A DNA stretch of 64,000 nucleotides from Streptomyces sp. DH-12 (GTDB taxonomy: Bacteria > Actinomycetota > Actinomycetes > Streptomycetales > Streptomycetaceae): positions 3,946,501 to 4,010,500 of the forward strand of contig NZ_PPFB01000001.1 in the NCBI RefSeq assembly GCF_002899455.1. Direction: 5' to 3'. The notes beneath the pieces were generated by a model that was not told where the DNA came from, did not search any database, and was given only the letters and a program-made list of their open reading frames with translations. This document shows positions 35,511 to 43,707 of the stretch, piece after piece; the stretch's first letter is position 1, and the number at the start of each line of letters is the position of its first letter. A program made the position numbers and the translations under genes.

Positions 35511-35635
35511 CGGGCACCCGCGCACGCGAGAGGGGGCCGCCTCGACGGTGTGTCGGGACGGCCCCCTCCGGCACGTCGGGCGAGCCGGCCCACGAGGTGG
35601 ACGGCCCCGGCGAGCAGCTCGGTCAGCACGTTCAT
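35192..35635 (-). CDS. Possible small protein with strong RBS, antisense to cydDC end
   Basis: On the minus strand the ATG at 35633-35635 is preceded by a near-ideal AGGAGGA Shine-Dalgarno sequence. The first 20 codons, MNVLTELLAGAVHLVGRLAR, make a plausible amphipathic helix. The frame stays open for 147 codons but then runs antisense through the 3' end of cydDC and through the cyd terminator, where codon content is not convincing. Either a short peptide gene has lost its stop, or only the leader is meaningful. I cannot name a family. Confidence 0.25.
   Translation of the reverse strand: MNVLTELLAGAVHLVGRLARRAGGGRPDTPSRRPPLACAGARQDAVTRAPAASSRSAMSRNGPSTTSSSAYGPRCTTRPASSTITSSTASRPASRWVTRTVVRPSVAASRSAVSASAVGRSRCSAGSSSTSTGKSASSARASASRCR
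35530..35558 (+). terminator. Intrinsic terminator after the cyd operon
   Basis: GAGGGGGCCG (35530-35539) pairs with CGGCCCCCTC (35549-35558), 20 bases beyond the cydDC stop. Confidence 0.75.
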
Positions 35636-35985
35636 GGCAGCTCCTCCTGTGTGGGCATCGCGTGCGTGGGACTACGCACGCTCCACGTGCCGGAGCGCGT
35701 GCGGGACATGCGCGAGCCCTCGGTCTGCAGCCCGTTGCTTGCGCTCTACAAGAACCACCGGGCCACTCGGACCACCGCAGGCACACGGGCATCAGACACA
35801 CCACCTGAGGAGTGTCTGGGCTCCAGTTCTCATCTCGACGGAGGTGACAGGGCCGGAGGTTGACGCTTCGTCAGCGCCGCCGGGCTCCCGGACGACGGCC
35901 GAAGCATCCGTCCGGGGGTGTGTCCTCCCCCATCTGTACGACCTGAACGCGCCTCCCGCCCCGGTGCGCGGTCAGGATCGCTGGC

Positions 35986-37038
35986 ATGCGTCTCACCCGC
36001 CGCCCGCTGCTCGTCACCGTGCTGTTCTGCGCGCTCGCCGTGCTCGCCGCCCGGCCCGCCGACGGTGACGGATCCCACGCCCCAGGCCACGGCTCCTCCT
36101 CCGTCAGCGCCGAGGTGGCGCGGCTCTACGAGGAGGCGGCGAAGGCCACCGAACGGTACGAGACCGGACGCGAGGAGGCCGAGAAGCAGCGGGACCTGGC
36201 GCAGCGGCTGGAGGAGCGGCTCGACCGCGAACGACAGGAGGCCGCGGGGCTCCGCGAGGACCTGGGCCGGATCGCCAGCTCCCAGTACCGGGACGGCGGC
36301 GGGCTGCCGCTCACCGCGCACATGCTCCTCGCGGACGACCCGGAGCAGCTGATGCGCGGTCAGCGCGTGGTGCGGCAGGCCGAGGTGACGCTGGACCAGG
36401 CGCTGGGCCGCAGCGAGCGGGCGGAGGCGCGGATCGCCCGGGACGAGGCGAAGGCCGCGGAGGCCTGGAGGAAGCTGGAGAAGCGGAACGAGGAACTCGC
36501 CGCGCTGAGGCGGGACATCGAGCAGAAACTCGAGACCGCGCGCTGGAAGCTCCAGGGCGAGGCGGACGCCTCGGTGACGGCGGGCTCCTGCCGCGGCGCC
36601 GTCCGGCTCGACCAGCCGCCGGCGCGGTACACCACCTCCTGGGTGGCTCCCGTGGAGACGTACGAGCTGTCCGCCTCCTACGGCAGCGGCGGCGCGCGCT
36701 GGGCGAACCGGCACACCGGGCAGGACTTCGCGGTGCCGATCGGGACGCCGGTGCGGGCCGTGGGCAGCGGCAAGGTGGTGAAGGTGTCCTGCGGCGGCGC
36801 GTTCGGCATCGAGATCGTGGTCGAGCACGCCGGCGGCTACCACACCCAGTACGCGCACCTGGCCGCCGTCGCCGTCGACCAGGGGGAGCCGGTGTCCCCC
36901 GGCCAGTGGATCGGCCAGTCCGGGACCAGCGGAAACTCCACGGGACCGCACCTGCACTTCGAGGTGCGGGTGACGCCGGAGACGGGGTCGTCGGTGGACC
37001 CGGTGTCGTGGCTGGCCCGGCGCGGGGTGACCCTCTGA
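35986..37038 (+). CDS. Secreted M23 peptidase (NlpD/EnvC-like) with coiled coil
   Basis: A 350-residue protein. Signal peptide MRLTRRPLLVTVLFCALAVL, then a long coiled coil (about residues 40-190, rich in E/R/A heptads), and a C-terminal LytM/M23 domain. Zn ligands are H and D in RHTGQDFAVP (near 242) and HLHFEVR (near 322), so it looks catalytically intact. It should cleave or regulate cleavage of peptidoglycan cross-bridges, possibly during hyphal septation. It is transcribed alone, 475 bases after the cyd operon. Confidence 0.9.
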   Translation: MRLTRRPLLVTVLFCALAVLAARPADGDGSHAPGHGSSSVSAEVARLYEEAAKATERYETGREEAEKQRDLAQRLEERLDRERQEAAGLREDLGRIASSQYRDGGGLPLTAHMLLADDPEQLMRGQRVVRQAEVTLDQALGRSERAEARIARDEAKAAEAWRKLEKRNEELAALRRDIEQKLETARWKLQGEADASVTAGSCRGAVRLDQPPARYTTSWVAPVETYELSASYGSGGARWANRHTGQDFAVPIGTPVRAVGSGKVVKVSCGGAFGIEIVVEHAGGYHTQYAHLAAVAVDQGEPVSPGQWIGQSGTSGNSTGPHLHFEVRVTPETGSSVDPVSWLARRGVTL

Positions 37039-37062
37039 CCGGACCCGTGAGCCGCAGGCGCG

Positions 37063-37938
37063 TTACGCCCGCGTCCGTTCGTTCAGCAGCTGCTCGATCA
37101 CCACGGCCACGCCGTCGTCGTTGTTGGCGACCGTGCGGCCCGAGGCGGCGGCGAGCACGTCCGGGTGGGCGTTGCCCATCGCGTAGGAACGGCCCGCCCA
37201 GGTCAGCATCTCGACGTCGTTCGGCATGTCCCCGAAGGCGACGACCTCCTCGTGCGAGATGCCGCGCTCGGCGCAGCACAGCGCGAGGGTGCTCGCCTTG
37301 GAGACGCCGGGCCCGCTGATCTCCAGCAGGGCGCTCGGGCTGGAGCGGGTCACGGTGGCGCGGTCGCCGATGGCGAGCCGGGCCAGGGTGAGGAACGCGT
37401 CCGGCTCCATCTCGGGGTGGTACGCGAGGATCTTCAGCACCGGTTCGGCGCCGGTGGGGGAGTCCGGGGCCAGCAGCTCCTCGGCGGGCGCCAGGCCGTC
37501 CGGTGTCTCCATGTGCAGCTTCGGGTACGCCGGCTCCTGGTGGAAGCCGTAGGTCTGCTCCACGGCGTACACCGTGCCCGGGGCGGCGTCGCGCAGCAGG
37601 CCCACCGCGTCCAGGGCGTTGCCGCGAGGCAGCTCGCGCACCTTGACGAAGCGGTGCGCGCCCGGACCGCCGTGCAGGTCGACGACGGCGGCGCCGTTGC
37701 CGCAGATGGCGAGGCCGTGGCCGTGCACGTGGTCGCTGACCACGTCCATCCAGCGGGCCGGGCGGCCGGTGACGAAGAAGACCTCGATGCCCGCCTCCTC
37801 GGCGGCGGCGAGGGCCGTGACGGTCCGCGGGGACACCGACTTGTCGTCGCGGAGCAGGGTGCCGTCGAGGTCGGTGGCGATGAGCCGCGGTGGGGTGGTG
37901 GCGGCCGGGGTCTCGGGCTCTCGGATCGCTGAGGTCAC
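37063..37938 (-). CDS. HAD-superfamily Cof-type phosphatase
   Basis: A 291-residue HAD hydrolase of the Cof/YbiV subfamily (type IIB). The nucleophile motif is DLDGTLL (D23, D25), motif II FFVTGRP, the motif III lysine is in SKAST, and motif IV GDMPNDVEML. Substrates are typically sugar phosphates or pyridoxal phosphate. The start is GTG 37938 or ATG 37956. A close paralogue lies at 45849-46661. It is convergent with the M23 gene. Confidence 0.9.
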   Translation of the reverse strand: MTSAIREPETPAATTPPRLIATDLDGTLLRDDKSVSPRTVTALAAAEEAGIEVFFVTGRPARWMDVVSDHVHGHGLAICGNGAAVVDLHGGPGAHRFVKVRELPRGNALDAVGLLRDAAPGTVYAVEQTYGFHQEPAYPKLHMETPDGLAPAEELLAPDSPTGAEPVLKILAYHPEMEPDAFLTLARLAIGDRATVTRSSPSALLEISGPGVSKASTLALCCAERGISHEEVVAFGDMPNDVEMLTWAGRSYAMGNAHPDVLAAASGRTVANNDDGVAVVIEQLLNERTRA

Positions 37939-38054
37939 CCCGCCATTGTCCCGCATATGCCCGCACGGCCGTGCGGGACTCCGCACATCTGAGTGATTAC
38001 CGACGTCACCAGCGGCTTCTCGCTCCTCCTCGGGAGGGCGGCGCCCGTCCTCGC

Positions 38055-38957
38055 TCATCGCAGCTGCGCCGGGGCCTCCATCGCGATCCGTTCGAAGACC
38101 TTCTGGTCCGCCGCGAAGTCGGAGTCGGGGACGGGCCAGTGCAGCACGATCTCGGTGAATCCCAGCGCGATGTGGCGGCCGGCGAAGTCGACGAACGCCT
38201 CCAGGGACTCCAGCGGGCGGCCCCGGTCCGGGGTGAACCCGGTGAGCAGGATCTTGTCCAGTTCGGTGACGTCCCGGCCGATCTCGGCGCAGGCGTCGGC
38301 GAGCTTCTCCGTCTGGCGGCGAATGGCCTGAACCGACTGCTCGGGCGTGCCGCTCTCGTACAGCTTCGGGTCGCCGGTGGTCACCCACGCCTGCCCGTGG
38401 CGGGCGGCGAGCCGCAGTCCGCGCGGTCCGGTCGCCGCCACGGCGAACGGCAGCCGGGGCCGCTGGACACAGCCGGGGACGTTGCGCGCCTCGTGCGCCG
38501 CGTAGAAGTCGCCCTCGTACGACACCGTGGCCTCGGTGAGCAGCCGGTCCAGCAGGGGCACGAACTCGGCGAAGCGGTCGGCGCGCTCGCGCGGGGTCCA
38601 CGGTTCCTGGCCGAGGGCGGTGGCGTCGAAGCCGGTGCCGCCCGCGCCGATGCCGAGGGTGACCCGGCCGCCGGAGATGTCGTCGAGGGAGATGAGCTCC
38701 TTGGCGAGGGTGACCGGGTGCCGGAAGTTCGGCGAGGTCACCAGCGTGCCCAGACGCATCCGCTCGGTCACGCCCGCGGCGGCGGTGAGCGTCGGGACGG
38801 CGCCGAACCAGGGGCCGTCGCGGAAGCTGCGCCAGGACAGGTGGTCGTAGGTGTAGCCCGCGTGGAAGCCGAGCTCCTCGGCCCGCACCCAGGCGGAACG
38901 GCTGCCCTCGTGCCAGCGGCGGTACGGGAGGATCACGGTGCTCAGGCGCAGGCTCAT
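38055..38957 (-). CDS. LLM class F420-dependent oxidoreductase
   Basis: A 300-residue luciferase-like monooxygenase/F420-dependent reductase. Typical motifs: TVILPYRRW at the start, MRLGTLVTSPNFRHPVTLAK, and the glycine-rich VTLGIGAGGTGFDATALG. Substrate unknown. I take ATG 38957 (MSLRLST) as the start; the frame continues upstream into a parS site whose translation is FHVKP, which is an artefact. The HAD gene follows on the same strand after about 116 bases. Confidence 0.88.
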   Translation of the reverse strand: MSLRLSTVILPYRRWHEGSRSAWVRAEELGFHAGYTYDHLSWRSFRDGPWFGAVPTLTAAAGVTERMRLGTLVTSPNFRHPVTLAKELISLDDISGGRVTLGIGAGGTGFDATALGQEPWTPRERADRFAEFVPLLDRLLTEATVSYEGDFYAAHEARNVPGCVQRPRLPFAVAATGPRGLRLAARHGQAWVTTGDPKLYESGTPEQSVQAIRRQTEKLADACAEIGRDVTELDKILLTGFTPDRGRPLESLEAFVDFAGRHIALGFTEIVLHWPVPDSDFAADQKVFERIAMEAPAQLR

Positions 38958-38983
38958 GCCACCGAGCCTAAGCGGCGCGTCCG

Positions 38984-38997
38984 GCTTCACGTGAAAC
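38984..38997. promoter_or_regulatory. parS: parS-like ParB-binding site, one mismatch
   Basis: GCTTCACGTGAAAC: one mismatch (position 2) to parS. It lies 26 bases upstream of the LLM oxidoreductase start, in its promoter or leader region. Confidence 0.75.
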
Positions 38998-39191
38998 ACA
39001 CCCTGCACCCGTGAGGACGTCCGGGCTCCCGGGGCTCGCCCGGCGCCGCACCCGGGTGTTCAGCCATGGACGGTCCTCGGGGTCGACTCCTGGTGCGTCC
39101 GGTCCCCGGGAGCGGCGCGACGAGGAGACAGCCCGGAGGGCGGTGACGCCGGCCTCGGCGGGGGCAGACGCTTCATGCCGTCGAGCACGGC

Positions 39192-39740
39192 CTACCGGCC
39201 CTCGGCGAAGCGCAGATAACGGGCCGGGACGGCCTCGGTCAGCCAGACGCCGTTGGCGCTGACGTGGAAGACACGGCCGTCGTGGTGCATGGCGCCCGCG
39301 TCGACCGGCAGCACCACCGGCCGGCCCCGGCGGGCGCCGACGCGGGTGGCGGTCTCGCGGTCGGCGGACAGGTGCACGGCGTGCCGGTTCATCGGCCGCA
39401 GGCCCTCGGCACGGATCGCCTCCAGGTTCCGGGCGACGGTGCCGTGGTAGAGCCGGGCCGGAGGGACGGCGGGCGGCAGCCGGAGGTCCACGGGGACGGT
39501 GTGTCCCTGACTGGCGTGGATCCGGGCGCCCTCGACGGCGAAACGCCGTTTGTCATTGGCGGCGACGACGTGGTCCAGCTCCTCCCGGGTGAGCGGGAAA
39601 CCGTGCTCCGCCGCCGCGTCGATCAGCGCGTCGATCTCGACCCAGCCGGCCGCGTCGGGGGTCAGCCCGATCCTCCCGGGCTGGTGGCGCAGGTGCTTGG
39701 CGAGGTACTTCGACACCCGCACGACGCGTCTTTCGTCCAT
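39192..39740 (-). CDS. kptA: RNA 2'-phosphotransferase Tpt1/KptA
   Basis: A 182-residue Tpt1/KptA enzyme, which removes an internal 2'-phosphate from RNA using NAD+, releasing ADP-ribose 1'',2''-cyclic phosphate. Conserved blocks: SKYLAKHLRHQP with the catalytic Arg-His-Arg pattern, ARLYHGT and NRHAVHLSADRETAT, all intact. Eukaryotes use it to finish tRNA splicing; the natural bacterial substrate is unknown. The start is ATG 39740. A group of DnaA boxes lies immediately upstream. Confidence 0.9.
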   Translation of the reverse strand: MDERRVVRVSKYLAKHLRHQPGRIGLTPDAAGWVEIDALIDAAAEHGFPLTREELDHVVAANDKRRFAVEGARIHASQGHTVPVDLRLPPAVPPARLYHGTVARNLEAIRAEGLRPMNRHAVHLSADRETATRVGARRGRPVVLPVDAGAMHHDGRVFHVSANGVWLTEAVPARYLRFAEGR

Positions 39741-39796
39741 CTGTTCAGAGTGCCGAGAGAGACGCGTATCACGCGATCGATTTATGTCCGAAGGTT

Positions 39797-39850
39797 TGAT
39801 CCACAGACAAGTGAGGTTATCCACAGCCGAGCGTGGGATTCTGTGGACAA
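39797..39850. promoter_or_regulatory. DnaA-box cluster between kptA and the hydrolase-SDR gene
   Basis: Two perfect DnaA boxes, TTATCCACA at 39817-39825 and TGTGGACAA (reverse of TTGTCCACA) at 39842-39850, with a third one base away, TGATCCACA at 39797-39805. All lie within 54 bases of a 164-base intergenic region. The spacing of about 20 bases is roughly two helical turns. Confidence 0.7.
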
Positions 39851-39904
39851 CCGAGCCGCCTTGCACAGGGCGGACCGGTCGCGCCGGGCACACCCGGCAG
39901 ACGG

Positions 39905-41662
39905 TCACACCGGCGGCCTCACCCGCGCGATCCTCCGCGCGGCCCCCGGCAGCCAGCGCGCCAGCGCGTACGCGGCCCGCGCCTCCGGGGTGACCGGCAC
40001 GACCGCCTCGTCGCGCACCACCGCCCGCAGGACCGCGGCGGCGACCTTCTCCGGCGGGTAGTTCCGCAGCCGGTACAGCCGGTCCGCCTTCCCCCGCCTG
40101 CGCCGCTCCTCCGCCGTGTCCGTGCCGGCGAAGCGCGCGGTGGAGGCGATCCCCGTGGTGACGAACCCCGGGCACACCGCCGTCACGCCGATCCCCCGCT
40201 CCGCCAGGTCGGCCCGCAGGGACTCGCTGAGCATCAGCACCGCCGCCTTGGACGCCCCGTAGGCGGGCAGCGACCTCGACGGCTGGAACGCGGCCGCGGA
40301 CGCCACGTTGACGATGTGGCCGCCCTGTCCGCGCTCCGCCATCCGCCTCCCGAAGTGCAGACAACCGTGGATCACGCCCCACAGGTTGACGTCGAGGACC
40401 CGCTTCCAGTCCTCCGTCGTGGTGTCGAGGAAGGAACCGCCCAGGCCGACGCCCGCGTTGTTCACCAGCACGTCCACCACCCCGTGCGCGGCGGTGACCC
40501 GCTCGGCGAGCTTCTCCACGGCCCGCTCGTCGGCCACGTCCGCCGTCTCCGCCCAGGCGTCCACGGCACCGCGCGCACGGGCCTCCCCGGCGGTGCGGAG
40601 CGCCGCGTCGGCGTCCCGGTCGACCGCCACCACCCGCGCGCCCGCCTCGGCGAACGCCAGCGCGGTGGCCCGTCCGATGCCGCTCCCCGCGCCCGTCACC
40701 AGCACCAGCCGCCCGCCGAACCGGTCGGCGTACCGGCCCCGGGCCCGCCCCTCGGGCCGCCCGTCCTCCACGGACGTCACGAAGTCGGTGATCCAGGTGG
40801 CCAGCTGGTCGGGCCGGCTGCGCGGCGCCCAGTGGCCCGAGGACAGGGTGCGCCGGGTCAGCCGGGGCGCCCACCGCTCCAGACCGTCGTGGATCCGCGG
40901 TGAGAGGAACCGGTCCCCCAGCGGTGTGACGAGCTGCACGGGCACGTGGGCGTAGGCGTCGGGGCGCGGGTCGCGCAGTCGCGGCCGCACGTTGTCCCGG
41001 TAGAGCCAGGCGCCGTGCGCGGCGTCCGACGGCAGGGACGCCGTCGGGTAGCCGTCGCCGGGCACCCGCTCCGCGCGCTCCAGCAGCCGGGGCCAGCTCC
41101 GGCCGAGCGGCCCGCGCCAGGCCAGCTCGGGCAGCACGGGGGTGTGCAGCGCATAGACGTACCAGGACCGGGCGCCCTGGCCCAGCAGCTGCACCGCCCG
41201 GCGCGGGGTCGGCCGGGCCACGCGGCGGTTGATCCAGTGTCCGAAGTGGTCCAGCGAGGGACCCGAGACCGAGGTGAACGACGCGATCCGCTCCCGCGCA
41301 CGCGGCACCGTGACGAACTCCCACCCCTGCACCGAGCCCCAGTCGTGCCCCACCAGGTGCACCGGCCGGTCCGGGCTCACCGCGTCCGCCACGGCCAGGA
41401 AGTCGTCCGTCAGCTTCTCCAGCGTGAACCCGCCGCGCAGCGGACGCGGCGCCGTCGACCGGCCGTGCCCGCGGACGTCGTAGGCCACCACGTGGAACCG
41501 TCCGGCGAGGCGCGGCGCGACCCGCGACCACACCTCCTTGCTGTCCGGGTAGCCGTGCACCAGGACGACCGTGGGGCGCTCCGGGTCGCCCAGCTCGGCC
41601 ACGCACAGCTCGACCCCGCCGGTCCGCACCCGGCGCTCCCGCGCACCCTCGAGTCCCGTCAC
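39905..41662 (-). CDS. Fusion of alpha/beta hydrolase and short-chain dehydrogenase
   Basis: A 585-residue two-domain protein. The N-domain (1-300) is an epoxide-hydrolase/haloalkane-dehalogenase-type alpha/beta hydrolase with oxyanion segment VHGYPDS and nucleophile elbow GHDWGS (D107). The C-domain (310-570) is a classical SDR: TGAGSGIG (323-330), NNAG (401-404), catalytic S455, Y468 and K472. The two activities in one chain suggest sequential action on one lipid- or terpenoid-like substrate. Similar fusions occur in actinobacteria, but I know of no assigned role. It is divergent from the ABC exporter operon. Confidence 0.88.
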   Translation of the reverse strand: MTGLEGARERRVRTGGVELCVAELGDPERPTVVLVHGYPDSKEVWSRVAPRLAGRFHVVAYDVRGHGRSTAPRPLRGGFTLEKLTDDFLAVADAVSPDRPVHLVGHDWGSVQGWEFVTVPRARERIASFTSVSGPSLDHFGHWINRRVARPTPRRAVQLLGQGARSWYVYALHTPVLPELAWRGPLGRSWPRLLERAERVPGDGYPTASLPSDAAHGAWLYRDNVRPRLRDPRPDAYAHVPVQLVTPLGDRFLSPRIHDGLERWAPRLTRRTLSSGHWAPRSRPDQLATWITDFVTSVEDGRPEGRARGRYADRFGGRLVLVTGAGSGIGRATALAFAEAGARVVAVDRDADAALRTAGEARARGAVDAWAETADVADERAVEKLAERVTAAHGVVDVLVNNAGVGLGGSFLDTTTEDWKRVLDVNLWGVIHGCLHFGRRMAERGQGGHIVNVASAAAFQPSRSLPAYGASKAAVLMLSESLRADLAERGIGVTAVCPGFVTTGIASTARFAGTDTAEERRRRGKADRLYRLRNYPPEKVAAAVLRAVVRDEAVVPVTPEARAAYALARWLPGAARRIARVRPPV

Positions 41663-41822
41663 ACCGGCGAATCTCGCAGCTGCTCGGACACCCCGTCAAC
41701 AGCGGACCCCGAGCTGTGCATAACTCTCAGGCAGGGTGTCCCCTACGGGCGCGTACGACTCCAGGGGGACCCCAAGACGACCCCGCGGTCTGACGACCGC
41801 AGTGGTACGGGTCACTACCGTC

Positions 41823-42803
41823 ATGAGGGTGACTGTGATCGCGACCGAAAGCCTGAGCAAGCGGTTCCCCCGGGTGACCGCGCTTGACCGGCTCTCCGTG
41901 GACGTCGGGCCCGGTGTGACCGGGCTCGTCGGAGCCAACGGGGCCGGCAAGTCCACGTTGATCAAGATCCTGCTGGGTCTGTCCCCCGCCACGGAGGGCC
42001 GCGCCGAAGTGCTCGGACTCGACGTCGCCACCGAGGGCGCCGCCATCCGGGAGCGGGTCGGCTACATGCCCGAGCACGACTGCCTGCCCCCGGACGTCTC
42101 GGCCACCGAGTTCGTCGTCCACATGGCGCGCATGTCCGGACTGCCGGCCACCGCGGCCCGGGAGCGCACCGCGGACACCCTGCGCCACGTCGGCCTGTAC
42201 GAGGAGCGCTACCGCCCCATCGGCGGCTACTCGACCGGCATGAAGCAGCGGGTGAAGCTCGCGCAGGCCCTCGTGCACGACCCGCGGCTGGTCTTCCTGG
42301 ACGAGCCGACCAACGGCCTCGACCCGGTCGGCCGCGACGAGATGCTCGGTCTCATCCGCCGCATCCACACCGACTTCGGCATCTCGGTCCTGGTCACCTC
42401 CCACCTGCTGGGCGAGCTGGAACGCACCTGCGACCACGTCGTCGTGGTGGACGGCGGCAGGCTGCTGCGCTCCTCCTCCACGCGGGACTTCACGCAGACC
42501 ACCACCACCCTCGCGATCGAGGTCACCGACACCGACGAGCACCCCGACGGCACCCGCGCGGTGCGCGAGGCGCTCCACGCGCGCGGGGTGACCGTCCAGG
42601 ACGGCAGCGGACTGCCGGGCGCCGGGCGCGTCCTGCTGCTCACCGCGCAGGGCGAGGACACCTACGACCTGGTCCGGGACGTGATCGCGGACCTGGGCCT
42701 CGGCCTGGTGCGCATGGAACAGCGGCGGCACCAGATCGCCGAGGTCTTCACGAACGACGCGGACGACGCGCAGCGGAAGGAGGCGGTCGGCCATGGCGGC
42801 TGA
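41823..42803 (+). CDS. ABC-2 type transporter, ATP-binding subunit
   Basis: A 326-residue ATPase: Walker A GANGAGKST (near residue 38), signature STGMKQRVKLAQALVHD, Walker B LVFLDEPTNGLDP and a C-terminal extension with predicted beta strands. First of four consecutive genes in two ATPase-permease pairs. It overlaps the next start by 11 bases. Substrate unknown. ATG 41823 (MRVTVIATES) is taken as the start. Confidence 0.93.
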   Translation: MRVTVIATESLSKRFPRVTALDRLSVDVGPGVTGLVGANGAGKSTLIKILLGLSPATEGRAEVLGLDVATEGAAIRERVGYMPEHDCLPPDVSATEFVVHMARMSGLPATAARERTADTLRHVGLYEERYRPIGGYSTGMKQRVKLAQALVHDPRLVFLDEPTNGLDPVGRDEMLGLIRRIHTDFGISVLVTSHLLGELERTCDHVVVVDGGRLLRSSSTRDFTQTTTTLAIEVTDTDEHPDGTRAVREALHARGVTVQDGSGLPGAGRVLLLTAQGEDTYDLVRDVIADLGLGLVRMEQRRHQIAEVFTNDADDAQRKEAVGHGG

Positions 42804-43707
42804 GCAGTCCCTGCAGGCACCAGCCACCCCGTCGGGTGACACCCGTATCCACAACATCGGCTACCGCTCCTACGACGGGCCGCGCCTCGGCCGCTCGTAC
42901 GCCAGGCTCTCGCTGTACTCGCAGTCCCTGCGCGGCGCCTACGGCCTCGGCCGCTCGGTGAAGTCCAAGGTGCTGCCGATGCTGCTGTTCGTGGTGATGT
43001 GCGTGCCGGCCGCGATCATGGTCGCCGTCGCGGTCGCCACCAAGGCGAAGGACCTGCCGATCGACTACACGCGCTACGCGATCGTCATGCAGGCGGTCAT
43101 CAGCCTGTACGTCGCCTCGCAGGCACCCCAGTCGGTCTCCCGCGACCTGCGCTTCAAGACGGTGCCGCTGTACTTCTCGCGGCCCATCGAGACCGCCGAC
43201 TACGTCCGCGCCAAGTACGCCGCGCTGGCCTCCGCCCTGTTCATCCTGACCGCGGCGCCGCTGCTGGTGCTGTACGTCGGGGCGCTGCTGGCCAAGCTCG
43301 ACTTCACCGACCAGACCAAGGGATTCGCTCAGGGACTGGTGTCCGTGGCCCTGCTCTCACTGCTCTTCGCCGGCATCGGCCTGGTCATCGCGTCGGTCAC
43401 GCCGCGCCGCGGCTTCGGCATCGCCGCCGTGATCGCCGTCCTGACCATCTCCTACGGTGCGGTCTCCACCCTCCAGGCGATCGCAGAGGTCCAGAACAGC
43501 GGCGACGGCATCGCCTGGATCGGCCTGTTCTCGCCGATCACCCTCATCGACGGCGTCCAGTCCGCCTTCCTGGGCGCGACCTCGGTCTTCCCGGGCGGTG
43601 TGGGCCCGACCCACGCGGAGGGCGTCGTCTACGTCCTGTTCACCCTCGGCCTGATCGCCGCCAGCTACGGCCTCCTGATGCGCCGCTACAAGAAGGTGGG
43701 CCTGTGA
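42793..43707 (+). CDS. ABC-2 type transporter permease
   Basis: A 304-residue membrane subunit with six hydrophobic segments after a soluble N-terminal stretch of about 45 residues beginning RIHNIGYRSYDGPRLGRSYA, a signature of this actinobacterial ABC-2 permease group. It is translationally coupled to the ATPase before it (11-base overlap) and to the ATPase after it (GTGA). Confidence 0.92.
   Translation: MAAEQSLQAPATPSGDTRIHNIGYRSYDGPRLGRSYARLSLYSQSLRGAYGLGRSVKSKVLPMLLFVVMCVPAAIMVAVAVATKAKDLPIDYTRYAIVMQAVISLYVASQAPQSVSRDLRFKTVPLYFSRPIETADYVRAKYAALASALFILTAAPLLVLYVGALLAKLDFTDQTKGFAQGLVSVALLSLLFAGIGLVIASVTPRRGFGIAAVIAVLTISYGAVSTLQAIAEVQNSGDGIAWIGLFSPITLIDGVQSAFLGATSVFPGGVGPTHAEGVVYVLFTLGLIAASYGLLMRRYKKVGL

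Noticed and set aside
38958..39008. N-terminal extension of the LLM oxidoreductase reaching 39008
   Set aside because: The extension translates the parS site (FHVKP) and lacks family similarity; ATG 38957 fits.
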